64,000 nt of DNA, from the NCBI GenBank assembly GCA_022606425.2, contig JAHDVF020000174.1:124001-188000 (forward strand), written 5' to 3'. A program made the position numbers and the translations under genes. The notes beneath the pieces are model-generated. The model made no database searches. It was given only the letters and a program-made list of their open reading frames with translations, and was not told the origin of the DNA. Shown one piece after another: positions 21,717 to 32,600 of this stretch (positions are counted from its first letter, which is position 1; every line of letters begins with the position of its first letter). Origin of the DNA: Lepidostoma basale. Taxonomy: Eukaryota; Arthropoda; Insecta; Trichoptera; Lepidostomatidae.

Positions 21717-21830
21717 TCTTCTTCTTCTTTATGTGATGTATCTGATTCCCCGGCGTTGGCGATTGCTGTGGCGAATGCTTCCCTGTCCTGCGCTACCCAG
21801 AACAGTTCCTCCACACATAACATTATTGTC
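21717..21830 (-). mobile_element. LINE 3' end with (GAA)n tail
   Basis: (CTT)n at the left, then minus-strand coding resembling VLGSAGQGSIRHSNRQRRG-type LINE ends. Related to 40935-41125. Confidence 0.5.
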
Positions 21831-21954
21831 CAATATTTAATATTGCAAGATACTTAACCATCACACCAGGAGATTGGACCTACAAACTCATATATTGTTT
21901 TATTTATTGTTTCTTGAATAATTATGTTAACTCTTTAATTATCTTTTATGGGAA

Positions 21955-22447
21955 TGAGGTGTTCTTGTGCCGACCCATATGTATGGAAGTGAAGCATGTA
22001 ACTGGCAAAAGAAGGATGAAAGTGGAATAAATGCAGTAGAAATGAGATCTCTAAAACGAATGTGTAGCAAATCTGTATATGATAGAGTGATAAATGCAAG
22101 TATAAGAAGTGAATGTGGTGCGAATGAATGTGTTATAAACAAAATAAGGCAAGGGTGGTTTGGACACATGGAAAGAATGAGTGAAGACAGAATGGTAAAG
22201 AAGGTATTTGTAAACGGCGTGAACAGAGCTAGAAATAGAGGAAGGCCGAGCAAAACGTGGCATGATCAAATCAATCAAATATTGAATGTCGGTCACGTGA
22301 GAAGTCGGAGAAATCGACGTGCGTGCATGACAAGATGTATAAATGTAGAGGAAGCGAGAGAAATGTGTCATGACCGAATAGTGTGGTGTTCCATTATTTC
22401 TGCCTATCCCTCCGGGGAGACGGCGTGATGGTTAGTTAGTTAGCTAG
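21955..22447 (+). mobile_element. RTE-like LINE 3' end, best coding copy, subfamily A
   Basis: An open frame at 21967-22428 encodes 153 residues: [80 protein letters not shown], then TGGTTAGTTAGTTAGC. 5'-truncated. Confidence 0.87.
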
Positions 22448-22536
22448 TTATGGGAATGACATCTTTCGACCAGCTAAGGATTTATCAAATGTCATTTGAT
22501 AATGCCGCAGCTAGGTGAAACGTGTCATTCCCATAA
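22448..22536. repeat. 89-bp palindromic MITE-like repeat
   Basis: Arms TTATGGGAATGACATC.. and ..GTGTCATTCCCATAA meet at ATTTATCAAATG/TCATTTGATAAT with almost no loop. Half-copies of the same family are at 1260-1335, 34210-34260, 55665-55730, 60890-60960 and 63210-63265. Confidence 0.85.
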
Positions 22537-22717
22537 AATATATTAAAACTTCTAGAAAACAGACCTTTTCATCATAATAAATATCTTATTTATTTACTTG
22601 ATTTTTATATTAAAAGTCCGCCTTTTTATACAATAATTTCCTCAAGGGCGAACTAGGAAAGAACTGACCGAACAGTGCAATCTGCGGCAGTTTCTTTAAT
22701 CTAACGTTGCTATTCTC

Positions 22718-23095
22718 ATCTCTTCTAAACCGTTTCTCTGATGGGGTAAGCAGAAATGCTGGACCATCACACAGTTCTTTATTGGTGTACCTCTCTCCCC
22801 TACTCAACATGCATACATCGTGTCATGCGTCACGTTTATTTTCTCACGTGACCGGAATTTTAAATATATCAGGTTTTCCTCAGTGTACCTTTTTCACGAT
22901 CCATTAACATTCTTAACATACATTTTTTTATACTTCGCGCAGCTTTCACTTCTCTTATTTGCATTTGACAACCTTTTTATCGTGTGAAAATTTAGGCACA
23001 TTCGTCTTAGAGATCTCATTTCCATCGAATTTATTTAGCTTTCATACTTCTCCTGCTGTTCCATGCTTCACTTCCATGCATAGGAGTTCAAAGAA
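22718..23095 (-). mobile_element. Decayed RTE-like LINE 3' end
   Basis: The order on the minus strand follows the subfamily A ORF ([14 protein letters not shown] at 22998-23025, VNGSRKR, CMTRCM), with many substitutions. Confidence 0.65.
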
Positions 23096-23149
23096 ATAAT
23101 TCTTCTTACTCATCTGTAACGGCGGTACAACAATTGAAGGCTATATTTT

Positions 23150-23420
23150 TTTTAATAATGGCCGAGCCATAGAGGGCTCCCTCCGCTTACCCGAAGTTGT
23201 TAAAGGCGCAGCGGCGCTTTTCTTCAGCTTCACACGTGCACTCTCTAGGCCCGTCCCACGTCCATGTGGGACTTACGTTAAAAAATAATAATAATAATAA
23301 ATGTTTATTTGCAACCAAGGGGGACCCAGACCACATTTAAGCTACGCCACTCTCCCTCGATGTCCCGCCGTACACACCTAGCAATACAATAGCAAAAAAA
23401 ATACACAATTGATACATAAA
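23150..23420 (-). mobile_element. Probable LINE 3' UTR fragment
   Basis: Contains TTTATTATTATTATTATT-type tail sequence (on the minus strand) beside ACCATGTGGGAC/GTCCCACGTCC motifs and TTGCAACCAAGGGGGACCC. No coding part recognised. Confidence 0.35.
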
Positions 23421-23424
23421 TAAC

Positions 23425-24540
23425 ATATGTTAGAGAAAGAATACGAAACGTTGCCGATTTGTGAAGTTACTTGCCCCTTTGAGGGGGTGCTGATTGTCTT
23501 GCTGGGGAGAGAGGAAACTGATCCGCAATGCCGGACCTCGTCCTCCTCCTCCTTAGTTCAATTGCATTATTTTTCTTCTCTTACCTTCCCTATTCCACAT
23601 ATTAAATACATTTCTTTATTTCCCCCATCCTGCATTTTGTCTCCTCTCTCCCTCCTTTGCCTCCTGCTGTGCATTATTTCCTTAATGATATTATTCCAAA
23701 CTCCTCGATCCTACTGATGGTCAATGGCCAAAATGCAGATTTTTAAAGAGATCATTATGAGAGATTTCATATGAAGGCCGTGTATGGACGCTATTTTGAA
23801 ACAACTAATTAGACACCATTCAGTAACGGTAATTTAATATGTTTAAATATGGAACTTTACGTATATTCTAATTGTGGGTAGCGCTGCTTTCGAACTAAAA
23901 TAATTTGAGTTCAATTGTTTTATCTGTACGAGTATATCGGGTTTTAGCATTACTACAAATGAAACACGGGTCGATATTTGATTATAAAAATTTATTGAAT
24001 CTTCAATAATAATACAAAAGATGCTTACACAAATGTTCTTATGTATACGTATCACTGTTCCTTAAGTAACAAAAAAAACATACCATTATTCATTATTTTA
24101 CAATATTAAAACATTTTTATGATTTATATTATAATAAAATACATATAATATAGCATAATACAATTAAAATGCACGTTAATTCGTGCAAATAGTCGATTGG
24201 CATATTTGTCAATTTATAATATAATATTAATATTTACAATATGCGGTTAATTTGTAATAGATTATTAATATGTATTAATTTTTATAAACTATCTAGAAAT
24301 TTCACATAAATATATACAATGCATATATTCGATAGATAATTGATGAAATAAAAAATATTTAAAAAAAACTATTTAAGAAAAAACAATAATAATTTGATAA
24401 ACATTTCAAATCAGTCTCTGTCATTTTCGGACAGACAGCAAACAAGTCCCTAACCAAATCACTTCGGTTTGGTCGTAGCCTTACGGTTGTACCAAAAGAA
24501 TCGAAAAAGAGGTTGTGATTATAAAATTAATATCATTATA
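23425..24540. other. Intergenic; pyrimidine-rich tract then AT-rich sequence
   Basis: 23535-23700 is a long C/T-rich run (CTCCTCCTCCTT and similar), and this composition, not a gene, explains its 96-codon open frame. The remainder is AT-rich with one TACGAGTA site (23927). Confidence 0.45.
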
Positions 24541-25720
24541 GCGTAACGTTAATTGCGTAATAAAATTTTTTTTGTCCAAAAATGTTGTTTCCAAAATAAC
24601 CATTTTAAAATTAAACATTTTAATAACTCGACATATTATGGATACGTGTTATTATATAATAGTATCAATTGAACGTTATATTTATTTAGGCTTAATTAAT
24701 TTGATATTTACATTTATTGCATGCCATTATGAAAATGAAGGCAGATTTAATGAGTAGAGTAATTTCAATGTGTTTTGTTATTCTATTAATATTCAATACA
24801 TTTTAAAAGCATCCAGATCTATCGATGGACCGTTTCATAAAATATTAATTACAGAGGTTTATTATTATTATGAAGTATAAAAGATATATAATCCATACTA
24901 TATAAGCCTATAATCCAAAAACTATTGATAGATTTTATTAATGCAAAATGTTCGAAAATTCGTATCCAATAATTTATGAAATAGACAACGACTGGTATAG
25001 TTTATTCACTTCAGGGAGACTACTTGCAACAGTGTTAGTAATAACTCCTAAATTGGTTAACGAACGTCATTTAATTAGTTCCTGCATTTTAGTGGGCGGA
25101 GGGTACGGCATTAGCTTCTAAAATACTAGATAATTAGAAAATTAATACTTTCTCGAAATTAGGAAAATAAATTAATTTTAATGGGGGGAAGAATATGTTT
25201 GTGTCTGTGGTTTTGTTTTTGAATTCTAATAATAACACAAATTCGACAGAAAAAGAATAATTTTCAGATACTTTTAGCCGGGATAGCAGATATTTGAAAT
25301 AATTCATTTAAAAAACCAATTTCTTTACATTTAAACATTGTTATTATATTATATTAGTTACATTCTTTATTGCATTTTTTAAAGAAAACTTAATGACCTA
25401 CTTCAAGTGTTTTATGGATTTTTTATGATTATTACAACTGAAGCTGATCGATTATTTATTTAAAAATAATAATAAAAAACAAGTTTTTTTTTTTCAATAT
25501 TTGAATATAAAATATTTTTTGTTATTCATAAAAAATAAAATAAAAAGAGGTTCAATTTTTTTTTTGTAAACACTCTGTCACTTTCACTATTGCAAACAAT
25601 CTCCCTAAAATGAACGGACTCTACTTTTCGTACAGTGAATAAATATTAAAAATTAATTATTTCAGATTCGATCATATTATATAAGGTTTGGTTAGTCTGA
25701 GTAAATAAATAATTATTTTA
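24540..25720. other. AT-rich intergenic sequence
   Basis: I find no gene or known repeat. Several poly-T and poly-A runs. Confidence 0.4.
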
Positions 25721-26289
25721 TTTAATTCACCGTTTTTAAATTCCACTTTTACTGCCGACCGGTTTCGTCAAGGCGATTACTGGAGTAATTTTTTGTATTT
25801 ATTGTTTCTTGAACGTTTATATTACAGTTCTTTTTAAACATTTTATATAAAAAAACGTCAGCTATCTGGAAGTTATTTTACATTTTTAAGTGAATAATTT
25901 ATTTTATCTTGCTAGAATATTATCAAATATTTGATATTTGATAACGCCCAACCAAAGCAAGACATGTCACTACCACGAATATATTAAAATATCTAGAAAA
26001 ATTACATTTCAACAATATTAACTACAAAACATTTTACTTTAACGATGTGGATAGTGTCGAAACCGGTTAGCGGTAAACGTGACGATATAAATTAAATTAA
26101 ATACATTTTATTGAAGAGGCATTAATTACCTTATAAAACATTTACTATACCGGACAATGAGAACAGTTGTTTTCTGAAACCGGTAATAGCAAGATCGCAA
26201 AACATTTATTCTACGCTATTTTTCTACGTGGAATTTTTGAGCTATCTCATTCAGTAATTGCAACTAATCATCTGGTAATTGTAACTGCA

Positions 26290-26390
26290 ACTGGGTGGTG
26301 GTCTAGGAGATAAAACATTTGGTTTCAGTTCCAGAGGACTTGAGTTCAAGCCCGAACACGATCCGATTCCTTCTTCATAATAATAAGCCA
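26290..26390 (+). repeat. tRNA-like/SINE-like repeat fragment
   Basis: CTGGGTGGTGGTCTAGGAGA (box-A-like) and TTGAGTTCAAGCCCGAAC (box-B-like), then CCTTCTTCATAATAAT, matching the reverse of 1486-1575. Confidence 0.45.
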
Positions 26391-26578
26391 ATTTCTGTTC
26401 ATATTAAAGATCTTTTTTATAATAAATTCTATTACCAATGATTTAAATCCTTGGTATTAGTATTTTTTTTATTAGATAAAATGTTAGGGCACAAAACCCA
26501 AGTATGTCATAAATACGTAGACTTTTATTTACACTGGAAAATAACTATTTACAATATTTAACATTTTAATTATTTTTA

Positions 26579-27400
26579 TGTATGTGTCGCCGCCACCTAG
26601 TTAAATACGCCGCTCAATTGAACGGCTAGGCTGATGATGAAATGGCGGCCGGTAGTTGAATAAATTAAGATAGCTCAACGTTTTAGTTCTATTTTTTACC
26701 ACTGCAACGCTAACAGTCATCTAACAATGTTCAACTGTCAGTCGGCATTCGATAACGTGTGTTTTTGTAAAAAGCAACACGACTTTCAAACTAAAAAGAG
26801 AGAGAGTATGCGTATAGGGGATGTGATATGTATTCTTTCAAAAAAACTAACTCTAACCTAAAGGTTCGATTCTCGGTGAAATCAATAATAATTAAAAAGT
26901 GTTTTTTTCTGAAGCCTGGGTGATTGTGATGTAATTCCTCTCTGTAATTGGGTCTTCCGATCTGTTGGTTAAAGTAAAATAAAATAAAATAGAAATAAAA
27001 ATGAAGTTATGTTTTTATAAACACGCTATGCGTCAATATGAACATTATAACCGAACAAGCGCTAAGCCAATGTCAAAACTCGTACAGTAGTAAGGAAGAA
27101 CAGTAAGTTTAGGTTAGAGTTAGTTTTTTTTTTAAATAATACATCCCACATCCCCTATACGCATGCTCTCTCTCCCTTTTTTGTTTGAAAATCGTTTTAC
27201 TTTTTACAACAACACACGTTATCGAATGCCGACTGACAGTTGAACATAATATTGCGAGATGACTGCTAGCGTTGCAGTGGTAAAAATTAGGACTAAAACT
27301 TTGAGCTATTTTTTTATTCAACTACCGGCGGCCATTTTATTATCAGCCTAGCCGTTCAATTGAGCGGCGTATTTAACTAGGTGGCGGCGACATATGTATG
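26579..27400. repeat. Large inverted repeat, 284/292-bp arms, 246-bp spacer
   Basis: The left arm 26579-26862 and right arm 27109-27400 are reverse complements at about 90% identity, from GTCGCCGCCACCTAGTTAAA at the outer ends to CTAACTCTAACCTAAA at the inner ends. The spacer starts with GGTTCGATTCTCGG, a tRNA box-B-like piece. No ORF of note. Could be a long-TIR foldback element; no duplication found at the outer borders. Confidence 0.92.
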
Positions 27401-27404
27401 ACTG

Positions 27405-27848
27405 CGAATATTTACATGTATATATTTAATAATATAATCATTAGCATAAATACATTTTAATTAAAATAATTAGTATTTTACAATAACGTATGTGCATTTG
27501 ATTCAAAAGCTCGTGAATAATAAATTAATGTACCTTTAGAATTAATAACATTTTTAATGAACAAACATTTTGAGCAACGAAGTGTTGCGTATTACAAGTA
27601 TCTTACCCACAGTACATATAATTTATTTTAATACATAATATTGACAATATTTTTATCGATCTCAGCTAATGAATATTCAAAACAATATTTGCATAGTACC
27701 AATATGGAAAATAATTGCAATTTAAAATCTTTTATATTTTGTATTATATACAATAATATTGGGTGTTTTTTTAGAGGTATACAATACATATTAGAAAATA
27801 AATAAAAACACATTTAAATAAAGTTAAAATCTATGATATTGGCTTTAT
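27405..27848. other. AT-rich intergenic sequence
   Basis: No recognisable gene. A 61-codon minus frame (27813-27628) is an AT-rich chance frame. Confidence 0.4.
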
Positions 27849-27849
27849 T

Positions 27850-28015
27850 TATTTAGTGGCGATGAGGTTCGCAACCCATCACACCGCGTCTCCCGCGGGG
27901 CGAAAAGAAAAGGATGGAGTGCCGCATCAGTAAAAGTGTGACAGTCCATTCTTTCTGCCTACCCTTTCGAGGAGACCGCGTGATGGTTAGTTAGTTAGTA
28001 AGTTAGTTAGTTTAA
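27850..28015 (+). mobile_element. Short non-autonomous element sharing the RTE 3' end (5'-truncated)
   Basis: Begins at TTAGTGGCGATGAGGTTCGC and runs through CATCACACCGCGTCTCCCGC to CGTGATGGTTAGTTAGTTAG. Same family as 17950-18245. Confidence 0.78.
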
Positions 28016-28019
28016 TACA

Positions 28020-28412
28020 TAATTTTATGCCATTATTGTTTAAATATGATTTCAAGCATATGAGCGCCATGGCTAGCTCGAATGAAGCGCAATCGTGGAG
28101 TCCAATTTTCGACAATTGTCGTGTTTGTGGATGTGTATTATTCACTAGAGTGTACGTGGTGCGAAAATAATCCATGGTTTTCCGAATAACTTGCTCGGAT
28201 GGACGATTATGTCGACCGTAATATGGACGCAGTGCACGATAAGTTTGCGGAACCGAACCATGATTTTCAAAATAAATTTGCAAATTTTTCAAGCGCTGTT
28301 ATGACGCTAGTCTATTTGTAGTAAAATGGCACTGTCAACTGTCAAATTGACAGTCTGTAGAAACAATGTTGCCAGTTTAAAAACCAAACCTTAAAAAAAA
28401 AACACCCTGTAC
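28020..28412 (-). pseudogene. N-terminal remnant of a DNA transposase with its terminal repeat
   Basis: A minus-strand frame (28292-27987) reads LQIYFENHGSVPQTYRALRP, YYGRHNRPSEQVIRKTMDYF, the helix-turn-helix start shared by many insect Tc1/mariner-type transposases. Upstream (28384-28412, minus strand) TACAGGGTGTTTTTTTTT resembles a terminal inverted repeat. The catalytic part is missing. Confidence 0.7.
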
Positions 28413-28419
28413 AATTATT

Positions 28420-29080
28420 TAATTCGTTTTAAATCATCGTCTGTTATTAAAACTCGTACCTGTTTACTGGATTGGTGTGGCCGACGGAAAGGGTACAAAT
28501 ACCTTATTATAGGACTCAGCGTAACTGTTTTATTGACACTTTTTAAAGTATACGAGTACTTACAATTAAATGTCATAATTGTATTTAAATTCCAAGCTAC
28601 GCGTGTTAATAAGTGGGAAAATATACCCCCAGACAACCAGACAATGTGTAAATGTGTCACAAGTACAATCAAAAAGCGTGTTGATGGAACAGGATAGAAA
28701 AAATACAATTCTATTAATAAAAATCTAAAAAAAAACAAGGGAAATATGACGTCAGTAGGGTGTCGTTCTTAACTGTAATACAATATTGTGTACAAACACC
28801 GCCTCACTGGTATTAAAAACTTTTTTATCGTATTTGTGCAATTTCGCGGAAATAATTCTTTATATTCAACATTAAATTTCATATACTTTATAAAACGCCG
28901 TTGGAATAACGAATTGAATAATATAAAAACTTATATTTATTATAGTATGGATTTTTATTAAAAGTTTATAAGATATATGGTAAAAGCAAATTGGTTCTGA
29001 TGGAATAAGAAAGAAATTATTTTAAAGACACAAATTTATATTTGAATAATTTTTGAAACATTGTATTTTCATAACACTTT
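28420..29080. other. AT-rich intergenic sequence
   Basis: A 107-codon minus frame (28738-28415) has no recognisable domain. One TACGAGTA site (28551). Confidence 0.4.
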
Positions 29081-29083
29081 TTA

Positions 29084-29174
29084 GAAACATTTTTCGGGAC
29101 ACAGACACCCTTCCTCAGTGTGAAAAGGTCTACACTGAGAAGGGCTTTTGTGACCCTAAACCATAAAATGTTTT
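29084..29174. repeat. 91-bp hairpin downstream of Toll
   Basis: Arms GGGACACAGACACCCTTCCT.. and ..AGAAGGGCTTTTGTGACCC pair across a 10-base loop. The arm matches one side of repeats at 51440-51621 and 61730-61850. Confidence 0.75.
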
Positions 29175-29186
29175 AAAAGTACATTT

Positions 29187-29411
29187 ATTTTTCTTTTTTA
29201 TACACTTTGTTTATACAACACTTACATTAAAAAATTAAAATTACATAGACATGTTTCGGACAACCAGTCCTTCTTCAATGATACATATTATAAAGATACA
29301 TCTTTATAATATGTATCACTGAAGAAGGACTGGTTGTCCGAAACATGTCTATGTTATTAAAAAAATTTAATGTAAGTGTTGTTTAAACAAAGTGTATAAA
29401 AAAAGAAAAAG
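29187..29411. repeat. 225-bp palindrome of the 'CATGTTTCGG' family downstream of Toll
   Basis: Arms of about 110 bp (TTTATACACTTTGTTTATAC.., ACATAGACATGTTTCGGACA, CCTTCTTCAATGATACATAT) meet at 29298-29302. It begins 270 bases past the Toll stop codon, so it may lie in the Toll 3' UTR. Confidence 0.88.
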
Positions 29412-29682
29412 AGAAGTAAAGCAGTTACAATACAAAGTATGGCGAATAGAGAAGAAATTAAAAATATATATTTAAATGTGAATCTACAGCAAATATTGAT
29501 GGCGAATATTGAAAAAATCTCAGATTTATATTCAGATTTCTAAACCGATATTCAAGAAGCGTGAAATGTTTTTCTGTCAAGCATTTTTAATGTTAGTAAT
29601 TTTGTCACGTAAGGCCTTGATCTTATTTTAATGCGTATTCTAAATCACAGTCTGGAATATTTTAGGTAACGTAATTGGGTCC

Positions 29683-32600
29683 TCAGACAAAGTACGTCCT
29701 TTCCCTCGGATCGCGGGTTGTCCTGGAAGTGCTCAAATAAGAGGGCCAATTGTTGGAGCCCTCGGCGCCATCCATCGGCAGCGCCAGCCTGCTGCTGCCG
29801 GGCGGGGGAAGACTCATGTGATACCTGTTGCAGTGCTCGCCTGAGTGGAGCCTAGACGATGGCGCATACTCGTAATTCGGCCTCTTAAGGGAGTGACTTG
29901 ACACGGATCTCGTTTTATCGTGCATAACATCCGGCATCGCGAATCTAAACTTATCCCAAAACCGCTTTTCACCCCAATAGAACACCCCGTGCGAGCGGAG
30001 GTACACCTGAAGATCAGGATCTAAATTTAACGTACTAACATCTGTAGTTAAAACGAATATTATCTTTTTACTCTTCGATGAAGATCTGAGATTTTTCAAT
30101 ATTGAAAGTAGCGACGATCTGAAATCGTGATCCAACCATTCGAATGCTAAAAAATTCAACGTTAAAACGACCACAATTCGTTTGGAGATTTCTGTGTTTC
30201 TAGAAATGCAGGCCGAGAGGAATGTGCTGCGGTCAGCTGTGGTAGTGGCGTGCGTATCGCGATAGTGCAGGCAAACAGAGAAGCCCGTGTGCTCCAGCTC
30301 GTGGGCGATGGTCTTCCTAGCGAAATCTTCATCGCGAATGCTGTAAATCAGATACGCGTCGTACAATCTCTCCGCGTCGATTTCGGCGATGTTCGACAGC
30401 GTACCGTTTTTGAACAGGCGCACTCCGTATCGAGAGTGTGCCCACAGCCGCACGTCTTGCCGAAAAGCAAATATAATTGCCCCAACGATACACACTAGCA
30501 TTACAAAAATTAAAGTAGCGGCGAAAATGGAAACGTAATTATGACCGATGAACGTGGGCTCGGTATAAAATATATCCCGGTGCTTTACAGACGTGGCTAG
30601 AGAGTCTTCTATGAAACCACCGCATCGATCCAAAACAGCTGCAATAGTCTCTCTTTCTCGATTATTACCTATACAAAACATTTTTTCAGGATCTCCTGGA
30701 TTCTGCCGTAACCATGAATCTAATTTTGCTACGTTATGACAATCGCAGGACCATTTGTTCCCCTCTAGAGACACGTGAGCCAAACTACCGCTGGATGAAG
30801 CTAAGAGCTGCCAGGGAGAAAAATTAACTATCTTATTCTCGTCGAGTCTGAGGACCTCCAAGTTCGCCATCGAGTTAAAAGTATTATTCCCGACATATGA
30901 TATTCCATTACGATTGAGATAGAGCTCATTCAGATTGTGTAATTGATCGAACTCGTCACCTCTAAGTTCCTTCAAATGATTATTTTCTAAATGCAAAACT
31001 TTAAGCGACTCGACCCCTATGAACGTACGATTGTGAACGCTATGTAAATTGCTGTTATTCAAATACAAAATTTGAAGTTTCTTCTTACCAATGAAAACAT
31101 GACTACCTAAATCTTCGAAATTATTACCGTCTAGGTATATTTCTGTGGCGTCCATTGGGATTCTGGATGGGACTTCTGTGTAACCCGCGTTGGAGCAATC
31201 CACCACGTTGGCCGTCCACGTGAGGTCGTGGTAGCAGGTGCAGTTTTTAGGGCAAGTCATTTCGCAATCGCACGCATCAAAATCACAACAGTGGCATAGA
31301 GCGAAGCAGTGGGCCTCGTAGGGACATAAGAACTGAGATGTCTCTAGATTATGGACAGCCTCCTTAGACGCACCCCTGGAATGAACTAAAGAGCACGTCG
31401 CCGCCTCAAGATCACTGACCCGCCCGTACCGTCTAGTGTGTGTGAGCTGGTTGACTCTCTGGAGCCATTCCATGGAGCAGTCACACTCGAAAGGATTCCC
31501 GCTAACATAGAACTCTGGCACGTCTCTTCCGTCTTCTACGGGACTGATAGCGAGAGCACCAATGTCCATTTTTTTAATAGCATTTCTATACAACGTTACC
31601 TTCACAAGATTTTCGATATGAATAAATGTAGTCGGATGGACTGAGCTGATGTTATTGTTATCCAAATACAAGTGCTCTAATGTCTGCGGAACTAAATTTG
31701 TATTTATACTTTCAATCCTGTTATAACTCGCGTCTAGAATTTTTATTTTGTGTTGATAGATATTGGGAAAAGTTGGCAGTTTAATCAAACGATTATTGTT
31801 TACGTTGAACCACTGAAGACCGACTGGTAAATCCTCGTAACGAAACTGCTCCAGCTCATTACTCGACAAATTAAGCCATACAAGAGAAGGCAATTTATTG
31901 AATACTCCGAATATTTTTGGCAGTTTATTATCGTCAAGGCGTATCGCCCTTAACGAATGACTAAGATCGAACGAACCCTCATCGACGTAATTAATTTTGT
32001 TTGAAGCTAAATTTAGCACTTGGAGAGACGGTAGGTCGTGAAAATTCCCATTAAAAATTTTGGATATTTTATTTCCCGCCAGCCTAATTCCGTATAAATT
32101 TTTGAGGCCGACAAAAGACGAATTAACCAAAGCAGTTATCTTGTTCTCTCCCAGATCGAGCGACTTGAGAGATCTGAGGTTTTTAATTGCCTCCGGAACA
32201 TGTATTATTTCATTTCCGTTCATGATTAAATCTTCTAAATTTGTAACGTTTTCAAAGGCCTTCGCATGAATAAACGATATATTATTATGGTCTAGGAACA
32301 GCTGATTCAGAACGTAGAGCTGAGAGAAATGACCAGATTCCACGGTTCGTATTTTATTTCGTGACAACGTTAAGGCGTGAAGATTTTTTAGTTCGCTAAA
32401 AGCGTTCTCCGCGATGTGATCTATCTTGTTGTGCTCTAAATTTAATATCTGTAAACTGTACAGATTCAAAAACACATCTGATTCGATTCTAGTCAAAAAA
32501 TTGTGCGCTAAATTAAGAACAATCATTCTAACTAACCCGGAAAAGGTGTCTCGGTCTATCCACTTACTGGTTAACTCGTTATTCGACAAATCTAACACTT

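Noticed and set aside
23427..23717. 96-codon open frame
   Set aside because: Falls in a C/T-rich low-complexity tract; no domain, no splice or promoter context.
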